A stretch of 64,000 bases of DNA from Sipunculus nudus (taxonomy: Eukaryota > Annelida > Sipuncula > Golfingiida > Sipunculidae), in the NCBI GenBank assembly GCA_026874595.1, contig CM049309.1:29453033-29517032 (forward strand), in the 5' to 3' direction. Under the pieces are notes generated by a model. It saw only the letters and a list, made by a program, of their open reading frames with translations. It was not told the origin of the DNA and searched no databases. Shown here in pieces: positions 11,985 to 22,990 of the stretch. Position numbers and translations under genes: made by a program. Numbering within the stretch: the stretch's first letter is position 1; the number at the start of each line of letters is the position of its first letter.

Positions 11985-14370
11985 GAAATGTAGATAAAGT
12001 CTGAGAGAAAGAGGTAATCTAGGCTATGGTTGGTTGATATGATTGAAGAAATTGTTGCAAATAATATTTTTAGATCTGACCTTGCGCTTTCATTAGATAC
12101 CTTTTTGACAGGCTGTTGACAGTTCAACATTTTACACATTTGTCTAATGAGATCCAATTTTTTTAATTTAAACTTTAATTAAACTGTTTTTTCTATTTTA
12201 TGATATGTATACAGTTGCTATAAAATCCCCACTCCACAGGCGGAAGGACTTGATGGAGGGGGGGGGGGGTTACGATGGGAGTTACAACGCCTCTGTCTCT
12301 CTGTATATATTTTCTTCAAATTATTAAATTTTATGCTATAGCAATAGCACTATTGTTGACAGTGCGAAGGAGCAAAGACTTAGTGGGGTGGGGGAAGGGG
12401 ATGGTGGGAGTTACAATACCCTTGCATATACGTACAGGATATGAAATTTAATTAATCAGAGCTTACAAGAAAAAAAAGTTTATTCATAATTATTGAATAT
12501 TTAAAACAGGCAAGAAAGCTAGAAAAACAAAGCAAATAATTTTAATTCCCATTCTTTTGAGCCAGGAAATTATGACATATATATAACATATATATGTAAA
12601 ATAATATGAAAGTATAACATATATATGTGAATATTTCAGTTGATTCACATTTCTTAATTGCATCAACATATATATCTAATAAATTAGGTTTATAGTACCT
12701 GTCAACATAATGGGGTGGAGGGAGGAAGGGAGGCATAGGGGTGAGAGAGACAGAAAGAGAGAGAGAGAAAGAGAGCTAGAAAGAGAGAAAGGGAAAGAGA
12801 GAGAGGAGAAAGGCTCTCTGGTAATTACTGCCTGACCCAGCCTGACCCAGACACTCACAGAAGCAGTAGGCAAGGAGTGAAGGTGTTATGTAACAGCCTG
12901 GAACACTGTTAACCAATGACTTGATGTAAACATTCAAGACATGGTGCTATAAATATGGGTCACTGTGCTCAGCTGAAGTTGGCCTTGAAGGTAAAAATCT
13001 AAAATAATAATGGAGATCAAGTCTAAGATGAAAAGGTAATATATGCCATGGCTGGTTGACATGATTGGTTTGTATTGATGAGTGAGAAATTGTTGCAAAT
13101 AATATTTTGTGACCAAACCATGCATTCTCTAATGTCAAAATTGAAGCATGTGAGCAGTTTGTGAACATAAGATGTATATTATTACCATGATCATTGGCTG
13201 GCTTTTTGATAGTTTGTTGACAGTTCAGTAGTTTACACATTTGCTCAATTGGATCTATTTTACATAATATATATTATTAAATATATGTATTTTTATTTTA
13301 TAAAATGTATACAGTTGAAATATAACTGATGTCTCCAGTCCCCAGATGCAAGAACCTGGTGGTGGTGGTTGGGGGGGGGGGGGGGGGGAGGGCTGGAATG
13401 ATGGGAGTTACAACATCTCTGTATTAACATAGTGTATATACATATAGGATTTCCACTTAATTCAACAATACTTACAGGATTAAATAGTCCATTCACAATT
13501 ACATAATATTTAAAAAAGGACAGACAGACTGTTAGACAAACAAAGCTGATAATATATTTTAATATTTTAAAGTTTTTCATCTGCAATATTACACATCTGA
13601 ATACATAAGTTGCTTTCAAATTTCAGACTTTAATGGCTTAAATCCATACACATACAGCATATGAAAGTTATTTCAACAGTGCTTAAAGGAAAAATTTCAT
13701 AATTAGTATATATATTTAATGATAATTGAGAGATGATGGACAGACAAGAGCTGATCACTTTATGTTCCATTCTCCTGGGGCAAGAATATGTTTCAATATT
13801 AGATCTTAATTTTTTCTAATCCAATTATCTTTCAAATTGAAAAAATTGTACACATTTGCAATAATAACTAATGTCCCAGTGCACAGGTGACGGTGAGGTG
13901 CTAAGGATCAATGACAGCCGGGGGGGGGGGGGGGGGGGGGGGGAAGAGATGGGATTAACAACACTTTTGCATAAACATTCAGGGCAAACAAAGCCTGATC
14001 TCCAATTCTGCTGAGGCTCGAAAATAATGAACACATGTTTGTATTAGATCCTCATTTTTTTATTTTAAGTTTGATTTGTATACATTTCCAATATAACATA
14101 TATTTCTGAATATAAACGTTGATTCATAATTCTAAATTGCATCATCATAAATCTCAATCTTGTCATGTAACACCACATCATGCATACAAATGTATATTTA
14201 TATATTCATGGGGGGGGGGGGGGAGGGGATGTGATATGAGAACAATTGTACACCTGTCACAGCAGGGTATCTCCCCCAGTGACTGAAACAAATCAGGAAC
14301 CCTGGCATAGCTGACTTCCAGTGACCTGGAGTGGCCTACCTGCATCTGGAACAAAGCAAGTGACTACAAT
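11985..14370 (+). repeat. Mosaic of hairpin-family internal modules with four poly-G tracts
   Basis: Diverged modules recur: 12000-12170 and 12950-13260 match the 10100-10400 module, and 12190-12560, 13300-13680 and 13850-14230 match the poly-G module. G tracts are at 12258-12269, 13371-13388, 13920-13943 and 14210-14223. A GA-rich stretch spans about 12730-12812. After the last tract, the gtacacctgtcacagcaggg block repeats that of 11110. Confidence 0.65.
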
Positions 14371-16478
14371 AGACCCTCAAGATAAAATTCAATAACTAGC
14401 CTAATTTTCATCCTTTTAGTTTTAAATTTCAGATTTAAACACATTAAATATTTATGTTTACATTCTGAGAAAATTAAATCAACAGTACTCACAGGGAAAA
14501 AATGTGCCATGGTCAAAGTTGGGTAAAATTTCAGGTACTGATTTTATGTTTATGCTTATAACTTATAAAATTTACAAAATACAGATCTAATTTTGGGTAT
14601 ACAATTGAATCTTAATTAAACAAAGTTATATACTTAAAAAAAATTCTCTAGCTTCAATAATTTTCCTGAAACCTGAGTAAATATTTTTCCTGATTTTTTA
14701 CAAAGTCAATTTTGTTTGGGCACATAACTTAAAACAATTACGCAATACTGACATCATTTCTGGCATGTGCATAGCGAATGTATAGAAAAATATGTATATT
14801 ATATATGATCAAAGTCAGATCAGTGGTTTTGATACTAGGCAGTCCTGAAGTGTAACAAAGGGTTTTTAATGAAAAAATGAAGTTTTTCATTAATATCTCG
14901 AAGGAATTAAGTTCTGGTGACCAAATTCTTGGCATGGTAGGGGATTTTGGAGACATCTTACTGTATGCCTAATTTAAGGAACTTAGAGCTGAAGCTGGGG
15001 AGCTGAGCTCTAGAAAACTGCATAACACTAGGTTGATGTAAACAATATGTGACATGGTGCTTGAAAACTTGAATAAAATCTACAGTTTTTGATCAACTGG
15101 TTTCAAATTTTAAATGTTATTAGTTGAAATGCTAACAAAAACATGCTTTGAAAATTAAATCCACAGCAGTTACAGGAAAAAAACGTGCCATGGTCAAAGT
15201 TGGGCAAAGATTAAGGTACCAATTTTTTATTTTTGTTAATATTTAAAAAAATTTGAAAGATTTTGATCAAATTTTGGGTATACAATTTAATTTTGATTAA
15301 TAAAAGTTATATTACTGGAAAAAAAGTGCTTAGCTTTAACAAGTTTTGTGTTAAGTGATCAAATTTTTTTCCTGATTATTTACAAAATGCATTATGTTTG
15401 GGCCCATAACTTTTTTAAATTATATAATACAGACCCAATTTCTGGCAGGTACATAGGAACCATATAGAGGATTATTTATGGTAAACATGAGGAAAAACAG
15501 ATGAGTGGTTTTGATATTAGGCAGTCCTGAAGTGTGAAAATAGGATTTTAATAAAAAATTGAGGTTTTTCCTTAATTTCTCAAAGGAACAAAGTCGCAAA
15601 GACCCAGTTTTCGGCTTGGTAGGAGATCTTGGGGACATCTAACATTATGCCAATAGCCTGGAAGCATAGAGCGCTGCACTGAATGACCTACAGTGACCAA
15701 AGTTGACTGCTTGACAATGTAAGGGAATACAACAAGAGCTTAAAAAAATTCAATAACTAGCCTAATTTTGCAGCTTTTATTTTCAATTTCAGATTTTAAC
15801 ATATTAAATCCTTATGTGTACATGCTGTGAAAATTAAATCCACAGTACTTACAGGAAAAAAATATGTTGTGGCCAAAGTTGGGCAAAATTTAAGGTACCA
15901 ATTTTTTATTTTTGCTAATATTTTAAAAAATTTAAAAGATTTTGATCTAATTTTGGTTATACAATTTAATTTTGATTAATTAAAGTTATATTACTGGAAA
16001 AATGTCCTTAGTTTTAACATGTTTTGTGTTAAGTGATCAAATATCTTTCCTGATTTTTTACAAAATGCATTATGTTTGAGACCATAACTTTTTCAGATTA
16101 TATAATACAGACCTAATTTCTGGCATGTACATAGGAACTATATAGAGGAATATTTATGGCAAATATCAGGAAAAACAGATGAGTGGTTTTGATATTAGGC
16201 GGTCCTGAAGTGTGAAAATAGGTTTTAAATAAAAAATTGAGGTTTTTCCTTAATTTCTCAAAGGAACAAAGTCGCAAAGACCCAGTTTTCGGCTTGGTAG
16301 GAGATCTTGGGGACATCTAACATTATGCCAAATTTTGGATTCCTAGGTCTTACAGTTTCAAAACGTGCCACATCTACGGACGGATGGACGGCCAGACGGA
16401 CGGACGGACAGACGGACGGACGAGGGACAATGGACCATGACTATAGCTCAGATGACTTATAGTCAGCTGAGCTAAAAA
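14371..16478 (+). repeat. Three copies of the hairpin-family 3' module, the last with terminal hairpin
   Basis: Copies start near 14380, 15060 and 15655. Only the last continues through an acgg-rich stretch (16376-16425) to the terminal hairpin agctcagatgact tat agtcagctgagct (16445-16473). The third copy closely matches 1541-2110 and 25470-26060. Confidence 0.75.
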
Positions 16479-16983
16479 TGACAAAATTCAGATCTAATTT
16501 TGGGTAAACATTTGAATCTTAATTAAACAAAGTTATATACATGGGAAAATAGTCTCTTGTTTCAAAATTTTTCATGTTAAGTGAGTAAATATTTTTCCTG
16601 ATTTTTTTACAAAATCCATTATGTTCGGGCCCATAACTTAAAGAAATTATACTGAACAAATTTAATTTCTGGCATGTATATAGGAAATATATATGAGATT
16701 ACTTCTGGTAAATATTAAGAAAAACAGATAAGTAGTTTTGATATTAGGCAGTCCTGAAGTGTGATAATAGGTTTTTAATGGAAATTTGAGGTTTTTCCTA
16801 AATATCTCAAAGGAACGAAGTCATATTGACCCAATTTCGGTATGGTAGGAGATTTTGGGGACATCTAACAGTTTCAAAACGTACCAGTCTAACGGACGGA
16901 CAGACTGACAGACGGATGGGCAGACGACGGACAATGGACCACGACTATAGCTCAGATGACTTACAGTCAGCTGAGCTAAAAAG
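16479..16983 (+). repeat. Hairpin-family 3' module, near-identical to 26300-26735
   Basis: The stretch from about 16479 to 16909 matches 26299-26729 with no difference that I could see by eye, and is followed here by the normal acgg-rich tail and terminal hairpin. In the other copy the tail is deleted just after cagactga. Confidence 0.8.
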
Positions 16984-17024
16984 GCATTAATTTATTCTAC
17001 AAAAACAGGAGGGTAAATGGCGCC

Positions 17025-17892
17025 ACCTGTCTTGCTTACAAGATACATGCCAAATATCAGACCAATACTTTGAACAACTCCTGAGATATGAGCAATTTTC
17101 ACCCATACCACTTACATGCAGAAACTGCAGAGGTTACATGATTTTGGGAAAGTGTACAGCAGAGGAATAAACCATTATAACTGGTGATGAACTGGCATCT
17201 TGTTGACGCATGTCTTCTGATTCAAATTTATTCTGTTTTCCTCATTGAAAATACTCTGCAGGTGCCCCCCATGGTCATGAGACCCACAGTAGTCTAAACA
17301 TGCAGAAGGTGTCTGAAGTGCAGTTAAGTACTGGAACAAGCTTTGAAAAAGTAGCTACTTTCAGGTTTATGTTATCCATTTGTTTGCCTCCTCTATAACT
17401 CAAAACTGAAATAAAATTAATTCAGTTTCTGTGAAACAAATAATAGGACTTTTATAAGACCTATCCTCTAAAATGTAAAAAATGTCAGGCTTTTAAGGCC
17501 TTATTTTTGCAAAATGTAAAGTAAGACTTTGTAAGACCACGCACAAACCCTGATGTTGTTCATATTTGTCTGCCAACAGTGAGACATGTGTAACAGAGCT
17601 ACATTTTTAAAATTCTGGAATCTCATGGAAAATGTTTGTTCTACAGTCCCCAATGCTGAGAAGAGTCAACTTTCATGGTGATCAAGACATGATTCACTGC
17701 ATAACTAGCAAAATGCAAGTTACTGTCTTCATCTTTGGTTTCATGAAGATTTTCAAAGAATCTCCATTGATATTAAGTAAAAAGTCTGGATAAATTCAGA
17801 ATACAAACCTTCAGTTACAAATTCAAAATTCTTAACCAGCATAGGACATGCTCTGTGTCAAAATTTGTGTCATATAATTAATTAGAAGTTAC
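17025..17892. other. Intron; small repeat fragment then unassigned sequence
   Basis: 17025-17160 is a fragment of the GGTGGCGCCACC-bearing repeats (tggcgccacctgtctt...). From 17190 to 17892 I see nothing recognisable apart from the intron start after the donor of the 18119-17893 exon. Confidence 0.5.
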
Positions 17893-18119
17893 CTTCTTGT
17901 GTGGTGACCGTGGTAGGCATAACTGTAGCAGTCGGAGTGGCGGCACTGCTTGTGGTTGTGGCAGTAGCAACTGCCATGGGTCTGATGCTAGCTAGAGCCC
18001 TGGCCTCAGCACTACTGGCTCGCTGTGTGGGGCGCTGGCTCCCACTGTGTGGCTGTGTGGATGGGCTGGCCATGGGACGGATGCTGGCAGTCTTGGGAGC
18101 TTCTGAGGTACTGGCCAGG
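17893..18119 (-). CDS. TPR: TPR nuclear basket protein, Ser/Thr/Ala-rich tail exon
   Basis: The exon runs from acceptor TTTCTAG|C to donor CAAGAAG|GTAACT. Its first base completes a Gly codon begun in the 29277-29174 exon and its last base begins the Ala codon finished at 6330. It encodes residues 288-362 of the visible part. Two ASIRPM motifs flank a Ser/Gln-rich stretch, and the exon ends TPTATVMPTT-VTTQE. Vertebrate TPR has the same pairing, ASIRPMV followed by TPTATVMPTT and ESQE, just after its coiled coil. This is the strongest single piece of evidence for the gene call. The region is expected to be unstructured. Confidence 0.95.
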
Positions 18120-18787
18120 CTAGAAATACAATGTAAAAGTGAGTCAATGTTCTTTTCATAAACAAGCATGCTTCAGATAAATATTAACTTAAACAGTCAT
18201 GCAGTTTTAACACATGTCACTGTTTTGCTATTCCCCTTTCTGAAAAGTTAAGGCTTTTTGGATAATATATAAATCTGCAGATATCTGACCGTGAGGATCA
18301 AGGTCAAGGTCACCAGTTTTCAAACACATCCAAGAACTTCGTTAAAAAAAGTTGTGTGTCAAATTCAAGGACAAAATGTGCAATTCTTCCAGAGTTATGG
18401 GGTTCTGAAAAATGTTACATTTCTCAGATTTGACCTTGAAGATCATGTGGATGATATTTAATTATTTATTTATTAAGAATTTATATATTATTAAGAATAA
18501 TATGAAAACATCTTAATAAGTGAAAAAAATGGGTTTCTTTTTTTTTAAAATAATCAGTAACTATTCTATGAAATATACTCATGATACATCATTAATCAGA
18601 TATTTTATTAATAAATGAACAGGATCTTCAAGGGCTCTTTAAAAAAGGTGTGAAAGGATCTGCTTCCTTGTATTAAAATGTCCATATGAATTTTGTTTTC
18701 ATATTTTACAGAATATAAACAATTCATTTTATCTACGAACTGGAATGTGATTCTTTATTTTATAATTGTTGAATGTATCTCTTTATA
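18120..18787. other. Intron, mostly unassigned
   Basis: A fragment at 18285-18440 (gatcaaggtcaaggtcacc ...) resembles the tgacc-rich repeats near 35300 and 52480. The rest is AT-rich with no recognised feature. Confidence 0.45.
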
Positions 18788-19795
18788 GTAACAAGTGGTC
18801 CATGGGCCACGCTGCTCAGCTGTATTCTAGGGACCTTGAACAATGGGTAAAATGACTCCCAGAGCGCTCAAAATCATGCATTTTGCCAATAATCCTAAGA
18901 AACAAGTTACAGTAAGGCCAAAAAAAAATAAAAGGTATGGTTCTCAGGCATCGCCTGCATCAGTTTTAATCCCCCGATCAAACATTTTTATTTTGATTTT
19001 CATCTTTCAAGAAGATAAAATAATACAATTTTGATACAATTTCCTTTGTTATTTAGTACTTTACCTGTTTAGCAAAAAAACCTTGTTATTTTCATGCTTT
19101 TCCCTGATCATATGACATTTTTATGGAAACATACAAAAAAAGGTAAAAAATAAAATACCGCCCAACCGCATTGATTTCTGAAAAAAAGTGCCTGAGAACC
19201 ATACCTTTTTATTTTTTTGGCCTAACCTTATTTAGGCTTTCTGGAAAGATTTTACCAGGAACTCCTGAGATGATAAGTTAGAAGTTTCTAATCATCCAAC
19301 TGCTACAATCAGAATGCTAAAATCATGTTCTTTCACACTGCTTGCAGAGTGTAGGTCACAGTGACATTATTGCAGATTTCTAAGAAATTTTTACAGGTAT
19401 CTCCCTGGATCTTTATCAAATCAGAAGTTTCTTGGACCAACTGTAACCAACCATGCAAATCTTTGTTAAAGGGTGCTCAAATCTTGTTCTCCCACATATC
19501 TTGCAAATTATAGGTCACCATGGCCTAATTTCAGGTTTCCACAGAGATTTAGCAAGGACCTCCATGAATGTTAAGCTGAAAGATTCTAGGCCAAATGTAC
19601 ACATCTGTGCTCAAATTTATGTTTTCTGCCCATAGTTTGCACAATATAGGTCAACATGACCTAATCTCAGGTTTCCAAGGGAATTAGCCTAGGACCTCCC
19701 TAAATGTACAGTTATAAGTTTCAAGGTTTAACCATCATGTTTTGTGCCCTGGTAACAGATAGGCTACTTGTTTTTAAGGTCTTAAAATAGAGAAT
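18788..19795 (+). repeat. Hairpin-ended family copy, interrupted by a Harbinger-like MITE
   Basis: It begins aacaagtggtccatgggcc ... gctcagctg, as at 6841, and carries the tgaccta-atttcaggtttcc module. The module is split at acagtaa|cctta by the insertion at 18916-19222. The copy ends without the terminal hairpin. Confidence 0.65.
18916..19222. mobile_element. PIF/Harbinger-like MITE, 307 bp, with TAA target duplication
   Basis: Terminal inverted repeats of about 34 bp begin GGCCAAAAAA and include AAAGGTATGGTTCTCAGGCA at both ends. TAA occurs directly outside each end (18913-18915 and 19223-19225). Removing the element with one TAA restores acagtaacctta, the expected host repeat sequence. 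A 3-bp TWA duplication with GG-starting termini is typical of PIF/Harbinger. There is no transposase. The reading frame starting at 18843 only crosses the element. Confidence 0.8.
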
Positions 19796-20110
19796 ACTAG
19801 AAAAGCAATCAGAAGGCGGTGACCTCCACCAAGGCAGCTTGATCATTACCCCATATGGAATTGTCAGAAAAGCAGCAATATTCCCATAAAATATTCCTGG
19901 ATCAAGATTGTTATCTGTACCAAAATGTCATTAATTTTTCCTTTTTGAGCTATCATGAAAATTTCATTAAAATTTGTCAATCAATAACTTTTTGACTAAT
20001 GCTGCTAACAGATTAACAAACAAACCAACACTAGCAAAAAGTCAAATATATATGCAGACTACAGCTAAGATTTCTTATGAAGGCCTACAGAATGCAGGAT
20101 GTGTATAAAA
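19796..20110 (+). repeat. Fragment of an unassigned repeat (gcggtgacctccaccaagg type)
   Basis: The segment contains ggcggtgacctccaccaagg, then tttttgagctatcatgaaaa and ctaacagattaacaaacaaa. A similar series ending in aaactaacagacaaacata occurs at 27535-27650, so it is probably dispersed. It is non-coding. Confidence 0.4.
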
Positions 20111-20136
20111 TGGGTACATGTATTTAGAAACAAGTG

Positions 20137-22365
20137 ACCCAGGGGTCATGACGCTCAGCTGACCAGGAAGACATTGACAAAAGTAATTTTATCATCTGAA
20201 TGTCAAATTTGAATGAAATACTTTTTCCAAACTTGACCTTTTGTATAAAATCATCCAATATTCATTGGGGTACTATGGAGCTCTGTAGCATGAAGGATAT
20301 GGGTAACAGACACCTATTTTCAAGGTTTACAAGATGACTTTTCAGGGGTCTCCCAGCATGTCAAAAAATAAAATTCTAGGTCCAGTTATTATGATTTGTG
20401 CCCTGTTAACAGATGACCAAATGTTTATTCTGGGGGGTATTTCAAAGCCGCATAGGATAAAGGATATGGGTAACAGAGATGTAATATTAGGTGCACAAGG
20501 AGACTTTTCAGGGGCCTCTCAGCATATCAAGAAAGGAGATTCTAGGTCAAGTCATTATAATTTGTGCTCTGTTAACAGATGACCAAATCTTTATTCTCGG
20601 AGCCATAGCATGAAGGATATGGGTAACAGAGACCTAATTTCAGATTTCCAAAGAGACTTTCCAAAGGCCTCCCTGCATGTCAAGAAAGAAGATTCTAGGT
20701 CCAGTCATTATGATTTGTGCCCTGTTATTATATGACCAAATCTTTATTCTGGGGGGTACTTCAGAGCCCCATAGCTCACAGAATATGGGTAACAGGGACC
20801 TTATTTCGGGTTTCCATGTAGACCTTTTATGGGCTTCCCTGGAGGTGAGGACAGAAGATTCTAGGTCCAGTCATTATGATTTGTGCCCTGTTTACAGATG
20901 ACCAAATGTTTAAAGATCACAAAAGTAGAGAAAAAAAATCGAAAAAAATAAAAAAAATATAGCTGGCGCCACCAATCTCCAGAAATTGATGAAACACTCC
21001 ATGATCAATATCCATGCAAAGAATCATGGTGATTAATGCATTAGTTGTTCAGATACTTGAGCTTTTGTATTAAATTTTGCATTATTCTGGGGGGTACTTC
21101 AGAACCCCATAGCTCGAAGAATATAGGTCACAGTGACCTAATTTCATGTTTACAAGGAGAATTTCCATAGACCTCCCAGGATGTCAAGTGAGAAGATTCC
21201 AGGTCTAGCGGTTACGATTTGTGCCCTGTTAACAGACAGACGCCTGGATGGCCGGACGGACGACGGACAAAAGGTGATCTCTAAAGCTCAGATGACTTTC
21301 AGTCAGCTGAGCTAAAAATTGAAAAAATACAGGTGGCGCCACCAGAATGCAGAAACTGATGAAACATTTCATGATCAATATCCATGCAAAGAATCATGGT
21401 GATCAATATAATAATTGTTCAGATACTTGAGCTTTTGTATCAAATTTTCCATTATTCTGGGGGGTACTTCGGAGCCCCATAGCTCAGAGGTTATGGGTAA
21501 CAGAGACCTAATTTCAAGTTTTTAAGGAGACTTTTCATGGGCCTCTCAGCATGTCAAGAGAGACGATTCTAGGTCCAGTTGTTACGATTTGTGCCATGTA
21601 AACAGATGACCGCATCTTATGAGGTCTCAAAAATAGAGAAAAAAATTCGTAAAAATAAAATAAAATACAGGTGGCGCCACCATACTGCAGAAACTGATGA
21701 CACATTCCATGATCAATATCCATGCAAAGAATCATGGTGATCACTGCAATAGTTGTTTAGATACTTGAGCTTTTGTATCAAATTTTCCATTATTCTGGGG
21801 GGTACTTCGGAGCCCCATAGCTCAAAGGTTATGGGTAACAGAGACCTGATTTCAGGTTTCCAAAGAGACTTTTTATGGGCCTCCTTGCATGTCAAGAGAG
21901 AAGATTCTAGGTGTAGTCGTTACGATTTGTGCCCTGTTAACAGATGGCCGCATCTTAAGAGGTCTCAAAAATAGAGAAAAATATTGGTAAAAATTGAAAA
22001 AATACAGGTGGCGCCACCAGTCTGCAGAAACTGATGAAACACTCCATGATCAATATCCATGCAAAAAATCATGATGATCAATGCATTAGTTGTTCAGATA
22101 CTTGAGCTTTTGTATCAAATTTTCCATTATTCTGGGGGGTACTTCGGAACCCCATAGCTCGAAGAATATAGGTCACAGTGACCTAATTTCAGGTTTACAA
22201 GGAGAATTTCCATAGACCTCCCAGGATATCAAGTAAGAAGATTCCAGTTCTAGCAGTTACGATTTGTGCCCTGTTAACGGACAGACGCCCGGACGGCTGG
22301 ACGGACGACGGACAAAAGGTGATCCCTATAGCTCAGATGACTTACAGTCAGCTGAGCTAAAAAAA
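20137..22365 (+). repeat. Hairpin-ended family copy with nested tandem modules
   Basis: It starts aaacaagtgacccaggggtc ... gctcagctgacc. The ctggggggtacttc module repeats with a period near 160 bp at 20430, 20600 and 20750. It then recurs with a longer period (about 335-370 bp) in four units beginning near 20960, 21330, 21668 and 22005, each led by ggtggcgccacc or a close variant. Terminal hairpins with acgg-rich tails occur twice, at about 21287-21318 and 22325-22363. It is non-coding. Confidence 0.7.
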
Positions 22366-22990
22366 GAAGGTGAGATTACTCATGCCCGGATCTGGCATGC
22401 AAATGCATATCCGGCAGGACAATTACCAAATGTAGCGATTTTTTTAAAGTTTCCAGATGGTATCCAGGGACAACACATCTACATTAAAAAAAGTATGCTT
22501 CCCTGCAGGTTCATATGAAATCTCTCAACACGCATTCCCACTTCTGTACATGTATAAGGAATCTTACATATTACAACTGAAAAAAAATAGCCCAGGAAAC
22601 TTGCTAAATTCGGGTTTTCGGGACCATCTCCTGTGGGGGTGGGGGAGCTTAACACATTCCTGCAGTGCCTACATCATACTGGTACCTCCTTTATAATGAT
22701 TCACCCAGTGCCTGCGACGTACAGGTACGTCCTATATTTTTTATGGATTAACATAAGAATTTTCATTAATTACTCAATATACAGTCCACAGTAACTGCAT
22801 TATATGCGGCGTATTTATCCAGGGTCCTACTCTCGCACAGCTTAGTGTAGTAAGAGAGCAAAGAAGCCAGGGCTAGTCCACAGATGTATGGTAATACACC
22901 TTGATTGTTGGCCCGAAACTGTACGCTTTTATGTGCATGGCCACAAGCTGTTAGTATTTATAAATAGCAGACAGAATTTATATTACAGTT
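22366..22990. other. Intron, unassigned sequence
   Basis: This stretch is less repetitive than its surroundings, with a short palindromic gacgtacaggtacgtc at about 22713-22728. I see no exon-like stretch with flanking splice signals. Confidence 0.4.

Noticed and set aside
17901-18161. Plus-strand reading frame with a membrane-like Val/Ala-rich sequence
   Set aside because: It is a shadow of the Ser/Thr/Ala-rich TPR exon 18119-17893.
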